Source: Proteobacteria bacterium CG1_02_64_396 (GTDB lineage Bacteria > Pseudomonadota > MNWR01 > CG1-02-64-396). From it: a stretch of 36,516 nt of DNA. Shown piece after piece: positions 7,915 through 14,998 of this stretch. Both the position numbers and the translations under genes were made by a program. The DNA is taken from assembly GCA_001872725.1 (NCBI GenBank), contig MNWR01000026.1, positions 1-36,516 on the forward strand. Reading direction: 5' to 3'. A model generated the notes under the pieces. The model saw nothing but the letters and a program-made list of their open reading frames with translations, ran no database searches and was not told the origin of the DNA. Each line of letters starts with the position of its first letter. The first letter of the stretch is position 1.

Positions 7915-8885
7915 GACCGCCCCCCCTGCTGCTCGAAGCGGTCGTAGGCCTGGATGATCCGCTCGATGATCGGATGGCGGACCACATCACGGTGATCGAA
8001 CGGGCACATATTCACCCCCTCAACCCCCTCCAATGCCGCCACCGCGTGGACCAGCCCCGAAGGTTGCCCCTTGGGAAGATCGACCTGGGAGGGATCGCCG
8101 GTCACCGCAGCGCGGGAGGCGTAGCCGATCCGGGTTAGGAACATCTTCATTTGCTCAGGGGTCGTGTTCTGCGCCTCATCCAAAATGATGTAGGCGTTGT
8201 TCAGGGTGCGCCCACGCATGAAGGCGAGCGGGGCGACCTCGATGACGCCGCGCTCGGTGAGTTTTTCGACCCGCTCCGGCTCAAGCATGTCGTACAGGGC
8301 GTCGAATAGGGGGCGCAGGTAGGGATCGACCTTCTCTTGCAACGAGCCGGGCAAAAAGCCCAGACGCTCCCCCGCCTCGACCGCCGGGCGGGTCAAGATA
8401 ATGCGATCAACCTGGCGGGCCAGCAGATGGTGGACCGCAGCCGCCATGGCGATGTAGGTCTTGCCGGTTCCGGCGGGGCCGAGCCCGAAGGTGACGGTGG
8501 CGCTCTTCAGCGCCCGGATGTATCCCTCCTGCCTGGGGGAGCGGGGGGTGACCTTGCGTTTGCGGGTGCGCAGCACCGCCTCCCCGTCCTCCATAGGGGG
8601 GAGCGCCTCGCCGCCAATAAAACGTAGTGCATCATCGACCGCTTCGATCTCGATCTCCCGCCCCTCTTGCAACCAACGCAGCAGCTTTTCGAGGGTATGA
8701 ACCGCCCCGTCGACCATGGAGGCATCGGAGCCGATCAGGGTTAACCGATTGCCGACGGCGTGAATAGTGACCCCAAAAGCCTCTTCGATGCGGGCCAGAT
8801 GGCGGTCGTGCTCGCCGCACAGCTGGCGACAGTGCTCGATGTTCCCAATCTCGAAACGGCGCTCAAACGCCCCCGACGGACTCAC
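7911..8885 (-). CDS. ybeZ: PhoH-like ATPase (YbeZ)
   Basis: 324 residues. An N-terminal small domain (about 1-100) precedes the PhoH ATPase domain. The Walker A motif is GPAGTGKT at 136-143 and Walker B is YIILDEAQNTTPEQMKMFLTRIG; the TGDPSQVDLP sensor block is also clear. The family are RNA-linked ATPases, and YbeZ works with YbeY in ribosome maturation. The start is a GTG at 8885 overlapping the miaB stop by 4 bp (GTGA), and the stop overlaps the ybeY start in the same way, so miaB-ybeZ-ybeY are a tightly coupled unit. Confidence 0.94.
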   Translation of the reverse strand: MSPSGAFERRFEIGNIEHCRQLCGEHDRHLARIEEAFGVTIHAVGNRLTLIGSDASMVDGAVHTLEKLLRWLQEGREIEIEAVDDALRFIGGEALPPMEDGEAVLRTRKRKVTPRSPRQEGYIRALKSATVTFGLGPAGTGKTYIAMAAAVHHLLARQVDRIILTRPAVEAGERLGFLPGSLQEKVDPYLRPLFDALYDMLEPERVEKLTERGVIEVAPLAFMRGRTLNNAYIILDEAQNTTPEQMKMFLTRIGYASRAAVTGDPSQVDLPKGQPSGLVHAVAALEGVEGVNMCPFDHRDVVRHPIIERIIQAYDRFEQQGGRS

Positions 8886-10285
8886 GACGCCACCTCGCCC
8901 CGCAGAGAGTTCCCCAACGCCCGCACCACCTTCACCTTCACCAGGGTGCCGATCAGATCGTGTGCGCCCGCAAAGTGGATCGGCCAGTTGTGGGCGGTGC
9001 GACCGAAGAGATCGCCATCCCGGTTGAACCCCTCGACCACCACCTCTTCAATCGCCCCCACCCGGCTGTCCAACGCTTGGCGCTGATAAATCTTCACCCG
9101 ATCTTGCACCCGGGCCAGCCGCTCCTCTTTCACCTTTTCGGGAACGTCGTCCTCGATACGGGCGGCGGGGGTGCCGGGGCGTGGGGAGTATTTGAAGGAG
9201 TAGGCGTGATGGAAGCCGACCGCGTCGATCAGGGCCAGGGTCGCCTCGAAATCGGCGTCGCTTTCCCCAGGAAAACCGACGATGAAGTCGGAGGAGAGCG
9301 CCAGATCGGGACGTGCCTCACGCAGACGGCGAACCAGATCGCGGTATTCGGCGGCGGTGTGGTTGCGCTTCATCTTGGCCAGCACGGCGTCGGAGCCACT
9401 CTGCACCGGCAGGTGCAGAAAGGGGGCCAGCAACGGCAGCTCGGCGAAGGCCTCGATCAGATCTTGGTCGACCTCGGAGGGATAACTGGTGGTGAAACGC
9501 AGCCGTTTGAGGCCGTTGAGCAGTGAAAGACGGCGTAGCAGCAGCGCCAGGTTGTATTCGGTCCCCTCACTGTCTTGACCGCGGTAGGCGTTGACGTTCT
9601 GCCCCAGAAGGGTCACCTCGATTACCCCCTGGGCGATCAGGCGCCGCACCTCGGACTCGATGTCTTCGACCGGACGGCTGATCTCGGGACCGCGGGTGTA
9701 GGGGACAATACAGAAGGTGCAGAACTTGTCGCACCCCTCCATCACCGTCACGAAGGCGGTCGGCCCTTCGGCTTTGGCCTCGGGCAGGGCGTCGAACTTG
9801 GCGATCTCATCGAGGCGCAGGTCGGAGGCTTTCACTCGGTCGCGCCGTACCTGGGCCACCATCGCCTCTAGGTGATGCAGCGATTGGGGACCGACAACGA
9901 TGTCGACATAGGGGGCCCGCTTTTGGATCGCCTCCCCCTCTTGTTGGGCGACACAGCCGGCCACCGCAATCACCAGGTCGGGGTTGGCCTCTTTGAGCGT
10001 GCGCAGCCGCCCAAGCTCGGAATAGACCTTTTGTTCGGCCTTATCGCGCACCGAACAGGTGTTCAAAACAATCAGGTCGGCGCTGGCGGGGTCTTCGGTC
10101 GGCTCCAGCCCCAGCCTGCCCACCGCCATTGCCTCAATGCGCTGAGAGTCATAGACGTTCATCTGGCAGCCAAAGGAGCGAATCAACACCCCTTTTTTAG
10201 TTCGAGCCGTTGGCGCGTCCTCTGCTTGAGGCTGCGCAGCGGAATGGTTAGTCGCCTCCACCACCTGTATCGACGCCAGGGTCAC
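8882..10285 (-). CDS. miaB: tRNA-2-methylthio-N6-dimethylallyladenosine synthase MiaB
   Basis: 467 residues. A radical-SAM methylthiotransferase that modifies A37 (i6A) of tRNAs reading UNN codons. Cysteines of the auxiliary 4Fe-4S cluster are C40, C77 and C111 (SFGCQMNVYDS, NTCSVRDKAE, AGCVAQQ). The radical-SAM CxxxCxxC is C185/C189/C192 (EGCDKFCTFCIVPYTRG). A C-terminal TRAM domain lies at about 395-460. The start is a GTG at 10285 overlapping the coaD stop. The first ~30 residues (ATNHSAAQPQAEDAPTA) are a polar extension not conserved in the family, so the true start could be internal, though no better ribosome site is seen. Confidence 0.95.
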   Translation of the reverse strand: MTLASIQVVEATNHSAAQPQAEDAPTARTKKGVLIRSFGCQMNVYDSQRIEAMAVGRLGLEPTEDPASADLIVLNTCSVRDKAEQKVYSELGRLRTLKEANPDLVIAVAGCVAQQEGEAIQKRAPYVDIVVGPQSLHHLEAMVAQVRRDRVKASDLRLDEIAKFDALPEAKAEGPTAFVTVMEGCDKFCTFCIVPYTRGPEISRPVEDIESEVRRLIAQGVIEVTLLGQNVNAYRGQDSEGTEYNLALLLRRLSLLNGLKRLRFTTSYPSEVDQDLIEAFAELPLLAPFLHLPVQSGSDAVLAKMKRNHTAAEYRDLVRRLREARPDLALSSDFIVGFPGESDADFEATLALIDAVGFHHAYSFKYSPRPGTPAARIEDDVPEKVKEERLARVQDRVKIYQRQALDSRVGAIEEVVVEGFNRDGDLFGRTAHNWPIHFAGAHDLIGTLVKVKVVRALGNSLRGEVAS

Positions 10286-10773
10286 GCTTGCCCCTCCCCC
10301 AACTTGGCCAAAAGACGGCGCGCCACCTCGGGGTGGACGTAGAAGTCGATCTCCCCCCCCATCCGGCCGATCTCTTTGACAAAGCGGCTGGAGAGGTAGG
10401 TGTAGGACTCGCCGGTCATGAGGAAGACGGTCTCGACATGGGAGGGCTGTTTGCGATTCATCGAAGCCATCTGGAATTCGTATTCGAAGTCGGAGATCGC
10501 CCTCAAGCCCCGCAGGATCACGTTGCCGTCGATCTCCTCGACGAAACGGGTCAGCAGTCCCGAGAAGGCCATCACCTCGACGTTGGGCAGGTGCCCGGTC
10601 ACCTCACGCACCATTTCGACCCGCTCGTCGAACGAAAACAGGGGCGATTTTTTGGGGTTTTCGGCCACTGCAACCACCAGTCGCTCGAACAATCCACTGC
10701 CCCGTTCGATCAGATCGGAATGCCCCCGAGTGATGGGGTCGAAGGTGCCGGGGTAAACCGCAGTTAAAGCCAT
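10282..10773 (-). CDS. coaD: Phosphopantetheine adenylyltransferase
   Basis: 163 residues. Catalyses ATP plus 4'-phosphopantetheine to dephospho-CoA, the penultimate step of CoA synthesis. The nucleotidyltransferase motif is at the very N-terminus (AVYPGTFDPITRGH), and FERLVVAVAENPKKSPLFSF, ILRGLRAISDFEYEFQMA and LSSRFVKEI follow the family pattern. An ATG exists at 10785, but I choose 10773: GGGAAG lies 5 nt before it and MALTAVYPGTFD is the normal N-terminus. It overlaps the rsmD stop by 10 bp. rsmD-coaD is a common bacterial pair. Confidence 0.94.
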   Translation of the reverse strand: MALTAVYPGTFDPITRGHSDLIERGSGLFERLVVAVAENPKKSPLFSFDERVEMVREVTGHLPNVEVMAFSGLLTRFVEEIDGNVILRGLRAISDFEYEFQMASMNRKQPSHVETVFLMTGESYTYLSSRFVKEIGRMGGEIDFYVHPEVARRLLAKLGEGQA

Positions 10774-11345
10774 GACGCTTCCCATACAGTGATGCAGCTT
10801 GATCCGTAGCGACGGGTGTCGCCCCCCTCCAGGGTTTCGGTGGAGGGGTGTTCGGCGGCGATGCGCCCATCGGGATGAAGCAAAGGGGCTAACAGGGGCA
10901 GGGTTTGTTGCAGCAGTCCGGTGCCATAAGGGGGGTCGAGCAGGATCAGATCGAAGCGCTCGCCCCCCAGGGCGCGCAGACCGCCGGGCAGTTCAAGGGG
11001 CAGGGTGCGAAAGTGGGCTCGGCCGACCCCCCATTGCTCAAGGGTTTGGGTCAGGACGGCAAGCTGGCGGGGATTGCGGTCGACAAACAGGGTGTGGGCG
11101 GCCCCACGCGACAGGGCTTCGGCCCCCAACACGCCGGAGCCGCAATAGAGGTCGAGCACCCGCAGATCGTGCAGATTTCCCAGGCGAGAAAACAGCGCCT
11201 CGCGGGCACGCGAAGAGGTGGGGCGCACCCCGCTGCTGGGCACCTGAAGCAGGCGGCCGCGGAACGTGCCCGCGATGATCCGCACCCCTCCCGGTCCGGA
11301 AGGGGGGCGGCGCGTTGCAGATTGGGATCGGGGAAGGGGGGTCAC
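10764..11345 (-). CDS. rsmD: 16S rRNA (guanine-966-N2)-methyltransferase RsmD
   Basis: 193 residues from the chosen start. A class I SAM methyltransferase acting on G966 of 16S rRNA. Motifs: RIIAGTFRGR at the N-terminus, RPTSSRAREALFSRLG, VLDLYCGSGVLGAEALSRGA (SAM site) and LILLDPPYGTG (the DPPY catalytic motif). The start is uncertain. GTG at 11345 overlaps the stop of the upstream regulator (GTGA), as at other junctions here, and gives an N-terminus like the SGSGQIRIIGG of E. coli. GTG at 11285 has GGGAGG just before it and would give a protein starting VRIIAG, as in Gram-positive homologues. Confidence 0.88.
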   Translation of the reverse strand: MTPLPRSQSATRRPPSGPGGVRIIAGTFRGRLLQVPSSGVRPTSSRAREALFSRLGNLHDLRVLDLYCGSGVLGAEALSRGAAHTLFVDRNPRQLAVLTQTLEQWGVGRAHFRTLPLELPGGLRALGGERFDLILLDPPYGTGLLQQTLPLLAPLLHPDGRIAAEHPSTETLEGGDTRRYGSSCITVWEASWL

Positions 11346-12205
11346 CAGCGACGTTGCAGAGCCTGCGTGGAGCGGGCGATGAGCGCCTCGGCGGTTTGGG
11401 CCTCCTTCACCGCATCGCATCCGGTCAGGATCGAGTAGTTCAAACTTGCCTCCAACCGCTTTTCGAGGCGGGGATGCATAAAGTTGATGTTGCCCAGTTC
11501 AACCTTCAAACGTTCGAAGAAGATGCGCGCATCCTCCTCGTTGGTCTCGGGCAGAATCAGGGCAAAGATCTCGGGACCGACCCGTCCGAGCAGATCAAGC
11601 TTGCGCACCCGGGCTTTGATGAACTCGGCCACCTTCTCCATCAAGAAGTCGACCACCCAGTCGCCGTGCATCTTCTTGTAGGTCTGGATTTGATCGACGC
11701 CGAAGCCGGCGATCACGAAGGGGCGCTGGAAGCGCACACAACGCTCCATCTCTTGTTTGAGACGCTCATGGAAGGTCTCGTACTTGGCCACCTGAGTGAT
11801 TGGATCGAGCGGGTACAACGAGTAAAACCGCTCGGAGCGGCGCAGGGCGGTACGGATGCGGGCGATGAACTCCTGGGGCTCAATCGGCTTGGTGATGTAG
11901 TCGTCGACCCCCTTGAGCAGGGCGTCGACTCGGTCGGGAAGCTCTTCGCGGGCCGAAAGAAAAATAAACGGGGTGACACTAAAACGACGTTGGTCGCGCA
12001 CCGCCTCGTAAAAAGCGTAGCCGTCCATGTTGGGCATCATGATGTCCGAGATGATCAAATCGGGACGCTCGGTGGCGAGAATCCCCATTGCCTCGTTGCC
12101 GTCGCGGGCCATCAATACTTCGTGACCGTCCTGGGTCAACAGGTACGAAACCATCTGTAGCGTGGTTTCGGAATCCTCAACCAACATAATCTTTTTAATC
12201 ATCAT
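11342..12205 (-). CDS. Response regulator: receiver plus degenerate GGDEF domain
   Basis: 287 residues. A CheY-like receiver (about 4-120; phospho-acceptor D54 in LIISDIMMPNMDG, T/K sites FLSAREE and ITKP) is fused to a GGDEF-fold domain (about 135-285). The GGDEF landmarks are eroded: the usual DPLTGLxNR is DPITQVAKY and the active loop is RVGPEIFALIL instead of GGDEF. It therefore probably cannot make c-di-GMP and may act as a binding or dimerisation module. The frame is open to 12295, but a GAGGAAG site precedes the ATG pair at 12205/12202. No cognate kinase is adjacent. It lies between the HAD phosphatase and rsmD in the block. Confidence 0.85.
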   Translation of the reverse strand: MMIKKIMLVEDSETTLQMVSYLLTQDGHEVLMARDGNEAMGILATERPDLIISDIMMPNMDGYAFYEAVRDQRRFSVTPFIFLSAREELPDRVDALLKGVDDYITKPIEPQEFIARIRTALRRSERFYSLYPLDPITQVAKYETFHERLKQEMERCVRFQRPFVIAGFGVDQIQTYKKMHGDWVVDFLMEKVAEFIKARVRKLDLLGRVGPEIFALILPETNEEDARIFFERLKVELGNINFMHPRLEKRLEASLNYSILTGCDAVKEAQTAEALIARSTQALQRRW

Positions 12206-12231
12206 TCGGACTTCCTCCTCTGGCCCCTCGA

Positions 12232-12894
12232 TCAGGACGAAGGAGTTTGCATTTCCAAGATCGCCTCGGCAAGGCGAGCAGGGGTTTCCAGCCACATTTC
12301 GGGCAGATAGGGGGCGAGCATTTCGGGGGGATGGACCCCATAGGTCACCGCCAGCAGACGGGTCCCCGCCGAACGGCCCATCGCCATGTCGTAGGTGGTG
12401 TCGCCCACCATCGCCGCATGGGCCGGGGCGACATCAAGCTCGGCCAGTACCTCGTACAACATCGCCGGATCGGGTTTGGAGGGGCACTCACAGCTGCATC
12501 GGCTGGCGGCCACATAGGCGCCCAACCCGGTCTCATGCAAAGCCCGGTCGAGCCCGGCCCGCGATTTTCCGGTCGCCACCCCGATGCGATACCCCGCCTC
12601 GGCCAGCCGCTTGACCGACTCCAACACGCCGGGAAACAGGGGCACCCCCCCCTGAGACAGAAGGCGAAAGTGGTGCTTGTACCCCTCCCCCGCCCGCTGG
12701 TGCAACGCCCGATCCCCCTCGGGAATCAGGGTCGCCATCGCTTGGGGCAGACTCAGACCGATGATCGAGGCGAGCTTCTCTTCGGGCTGTAGCGGCGCCC
12801 CGGCCTCTTCGAGCGCACGCCGTAGCGCCTCGACGATGATCGCCCGGCTGTCGGAGACGGTGCCGTCCCAATCGAGGATGACTGCCCGAATCAC
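12232..12894 (-). CDS. HAD-superfamily hydrolase, phosphoglycolate phosphatase-like
   Basis: 220 residues. HAD motif I is ILDWDGTVSDS at the N-terminus, with an alpha-helical cap domain of the Gph type following. Motif II lies in IGVATGKSRAGLDRAL, the motif III lysine in CPSKPDPAMLYEVL, and motif IV is MVGDTTYDMAMGRSAGTR. The substrate cannot be read from sequence; 2-phosphoglycolate and pyrophosphate are the usual candidates. The start is a GTG at 12894 that overlaps the DUF971 stop (GTGA); the longer upstream frame is the antisense-like shadow of that gene. A CSCEC cluster (about residues 130-134) is unusual. Confidence 0.88.
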   Translation of the reverse strand: MIRAVILDWDGTVSDSRAIIVEALRRALEEAGAPLQPEEKLASIIGLSLPQAMATLIPEGDRALHQRAGEGYKHHFRLLSQGGVPLFPGVLESVKRLAEAGYRIGVATGKSRAGLDRALHETGLGAYVAASRCSCECPSKPDPAMLYEVLAELDVAPAHAAMVGDTTYDMAMGRSAGTRLLAVTYGVHPPEMLAPYLPEMWLETPARLAEAILEMQTPSS

Positions 12895-13220
12895 GAGACC
12901 CCCCGCACGGTAGAAAACCGCTCGTGCAGCTGTCGCAGGTAATCCCACGAAAACAGCCCCGAATCGTGGCCATCGTCGAAGACCATCTGAATGGCGTAGT
13001 TGCCCACCGGAATGAAGTCGGTGATGCCGACATCCTGTTTGCCGGTGATGACTTGGGCCTGGTCGGGGGTGTGCCCTTTGCAATCGGCACAGGGGCATTC
13101 GACCCGCAGCAGCTCGTAGCCGAAGCGGCTTTGCGCCCCATCCTGCCAGACGACTTCGAGCCTCTTGTGCTCGGAATAAACATGCAACTCGGCGGGAATC
13201 GCCCGATTTTGCCCGGTCAT
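12891..13220 (-). CDS. DUF971-domain protein
   Basis: 109 residues matching the small DUF971 family (related to the N-terminal domain of gamma-butyrobetaine hydroxylase). Typical blocks are SEHKRLEVVWQDG, LRVECPCADCKGH with a Cys cluster, and GNYAIQMVFDDGHDSGLFSWDYLRQL. In other proteins the Cys cluster binds a metal; its function as a single-domain protein is not known. The frame can be extended to a TTG at 13271, but the ATG at 13220 has a GAGG site 5-6 nt upstream and gives the usual length. It is the first gene after the csrA terminator and may head the long minus-strand block. Confidence 0.85.
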   Translation of the reverse strand: MTGQNRAIPAELHVYSEHKRLEVVWQDGAQSRFGYELLRVECPCADCKGHTPDQAQVITGKQDVGITDFIPVGNYAIQMVFDDGHDSGLFSWDYLRQLHERFSTVRGVS

Positions 13221-13269
13221 AACCACCTCAAACGGTTTGCGCGCCAGCGTCGCCGCATCGGCGTCCGCC

Positions 13270-13300
13270 AAAAAAAAGCCCCCGACCTAGGCCGGGGGCT
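13270..13300 (-). terminator. Intrinsic terminator after csrA
   Basis: On the plus strand an A run (13270-13277) is followed by an inverted repeat: AGCCCCCG at 13277-13284 pairs with CGGGGGCT at 13293-13300, with CCTAGG in the loop. Read on the minus strand this is a GC-rich hairpin followed by eight Ts, a textbook Rho-independent terminator just downstream of csrA (stop at 13329) and upstream of the DUF971 gene. Confidence 0.92.
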
Positions 13301-13328
13301 CTCTTGGGGCGTCTATGCTGCGGGAAGT

Positions 13329-13556
13329 TCAATCCCCGAACAGACGATCCATCACCGCCAAATCCTCGTCGTCGACGGGACCGGAGGTGGTGTTTTCACG
13401 TTTGATGCGCTCGTAGATCTCCTCGCGATGGACTTCCACTTCGCGGGGGGCATCGATGCCGATACGAACCTGGTTGCCCTTGATGCCCAAGATGGTGATT
13501 TTGACGTCGTCACCAATCATCAGGCTTTCGCCGTTGCGCCGGGTGAGAATGAGCAT
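13329..13556 (-). CDS. csrA: Carbon storage regulator CsrA
   Basis: 75 residues. CsrA is a homodimeric RNA-binding protein that blocks or alters translation by binding GGA motifs near ribosome sites. The sequence is canonical over residues 1-50 ([43 protein letters not shown]), including the RNA-contacting R44-type arginine region. The C-terminal ~20 residues are acidic and variable. A strong ribosome site, AGGAG, lies 6 nt before the ATG. It is followed by an intrinsic terminator and preceded by a 115-bp gap that could hold its own promoter. Confidence 0.96.
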   Translation of the reverse strand: MLILTRRNGESLMIGDDVKITILGIKGNQVRIGIDAPREVEVHREEIYERIKRENTTSGPVDDEDLAVMDRLFGD

Positions 13557-13671
13557 GGATCACTCCTGTGTGAAAAAAATGGAAAGAGGTAAAACCCAAG
13601 GGATTTCGTCCAATTTCAAATCGCGGCGAATCCTAGTGACGGGCAGACTGCGATGTCCAATAACAATTCCG

Positions 13672-13977
13672 TCAAAATCGGCCAATATTAACCACTTGCC
13701 CCGCGTTGACGATTTCCAATCCCAAAAACTCGTCGGAAAGTGCCCCGTCTTTGCGATGAATGTAGACATGGCTCACGTGAGGGGCGTAGCGCCGGGGTCG
13801 ACCGTGGGTATCGGTCTGTAACGAGACCTCGTGCAGCAGCTCGACCGCCAGGGCATCCTCTTCGGCCACATAGGCCCGCACCAAGCCGAGCTTTCCGTTG
13901 TTCAACCGCACATAACGTCCGGACAGGGCGGCCAAACCGGCGGGGTCGCCCGCCAAATCTTGAATGTCGTCGGACAC
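13672..13977 (-). CDS. Small conserved-looking protein of unknown function
   Basis: 101 residues, no recognised family. I place the start at the GTG at 13977 because an excellent AGGAGGT lies 6 nt upstream; the longer frame to 14136 runs back over ftsY. The protein is soluble, with a beta-rich middle (GRYVRLNNGKLGLVRAYVAEEDALAVELLHEV) followed by HGRPRRYAPHVSHVYIHRKDG, and ends at IGRF. It begins 28 bp after the ftsY stop and lies upstream of csrA on the same strand, so it may be co-transcribed with ftsY. No signal peptide, membrane segment or metal site is visible. Confidence 0.7.
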   Translation of the reverse strand: MSDDIQDLAGDPAGLAALSGRYVRLNNGKLGLVRAYVAEEDALAVELLHEVSLQTDTHGRPRRYAPHVSHVYIHRKDGALSDEFLGLEIVNAGQVVNIGRF

Positions 13978-14005
13978 GGGACACCTCCTGCATAAAGACA
14001 GCGGT

Positions 14006-14917
14006 TCAGTCGTCGCTGAACAGCGCCTCGACATACCCCTCGGCATCGAAGGGGCGCAAATCCTCGACCCCCTCCCCCACCCCGATGAAGGCGATGGGAA
14101 TCTTGAGCTCTTCGGCAATCGAGACCACCACCCCACCCTTGGCGGTGCCGTCGAGTTTGGTCACCACCAAACCGGTGACCGGGGTCGCCTCGTGGAAGGC
14201 GCGGGCCTGACGCAGGGCGTTCTGGCCGATGGTGGCATCGAGCACCAGCAGGGTGTCGTGGGGCGCCTCGGGATCGAGCCGTTTGAGAACCCGTCCCACT
14301 TTTTTCAGTTCCTCCATCAGCCCCCCCTGGGTATGCAACCGCCCAGCGGTGTCGATCAACAGCAGTTCGATCCCCCGCTTTTGGGCCGACTCCAGGGCAT
14401 CGAAGGCGACCGCCGCCGAATCGGCGCCCTGCCCCTGGCGGATCACCGGTACCCCGGCCCGCTCCCCCCAAACCACCAATTGTTCGGTCGCCGCCGCCCG
14501 AAAGGTATCGCCGGCGGCCAACATCACCTTGAGCCCCTCACCCTGGTACCGGCGGGCCAATTTACCCAGGGTGGTGGTTTTTCCGGCACCGTTGATTCCC
14601 ACCATCATCGCCACATGGGGGCGATGATGGCGCTCCTGCAAAAAGGGGCGCTCCAACGGTTTGAGAATAGCGATCAGTTCTTGGCGCAACACCCGAGAAA
14701 CCGCCTCGGGGGTGGGATCTTTCTTCGCCGCACGGCGAACCTTTTCCATCAACCGCTCGACCGTCGCCACCCCCATGTCGGCCATAATCAGGTGGTCTTC
14801 CAGGTCGTTCAAAATCGAGGCATCGACCGGTTTGCGCCCGATAAGCCGCCCCAACCCGCCCCCCAACTGGGCGCGGGTCTTGGTAAGTCCGCTTTTGAGC
14901 TTGCTCCACAGCCCCAT
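14006..14917 (-). CDS. ftsY: Signal recognition particle receptor FtsY
   Basis: 303 residues: the NG GTPase core only. It docks SRP-bound ribosomes to the inner membrane. The N domain is about 1-95; G1 is GINGAGKTT (107 onward), G3 DTAGRLHTQGGLMEEL, G4 TKLDGTAKGG and the closing GVGEGVEDLRPFD motif. The long acidic A domain of E. coli FtsY is absent; a short basic amphipathic start (GLWSKLKSGLTKTRAQLG) probably serves membrane contact, as in many short FtsY proteins. ATG at 14917 with AGAGGG upstream. Terminator hairpins lie on its upstream side. Confidence 0.95.
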   Translation of the reverse strand: MGLWSKLKSGLTKTRAQLGGGLGRLIGRKPVDASILNDLEDHLIMADMGVATVERLMEKVRRAAKKDPTPEAVSRVLRQELIAILKPLERPFLQERHHRPHVAMMVGINGAGKTTTLGKLARRYQGEGLKVMLAAGDTFRAAATEQLVVWGERAGVPVIRQGQGADSAAVAFDALESAQKRGIELLLIDTAGRLHTQGGLMEELKKVGRVLKRLDPEAPHDTLLVLDATIGQNALRQARAFHEATPVTGLVVTKLDGTAKGGVVVSIAEELKIPIAFIGVGEGVEDLRPFDAEGYVEALFSDD

Positions 14918-14950
14918 GAATCGACCCTCTTTGATTCAACCCGCCGCATG

Positions 14951-14977
14951 AAAAAGGCCGGCAATGCCGGCCTTTTT
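14951..14977. terminator. Symmetric intrinsic terminator after ppdK
   Basis: AAAAAGGCCGGC (14951-14962) and GCCGGCCTTTTT (14966-14977) form a perfect hairpin with a 3-nt loop. The flanking A and T runs make it work as a Rho-independent terminator on either strand. In context it ends the minus-strand glyQ-glyS-ppdK transcript (ppdK stop at 14999), ahead of ftsY. Confidence 0.93.
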
Positions 14978-14998
14978 CGCTGTCCACCACCGACTTGG

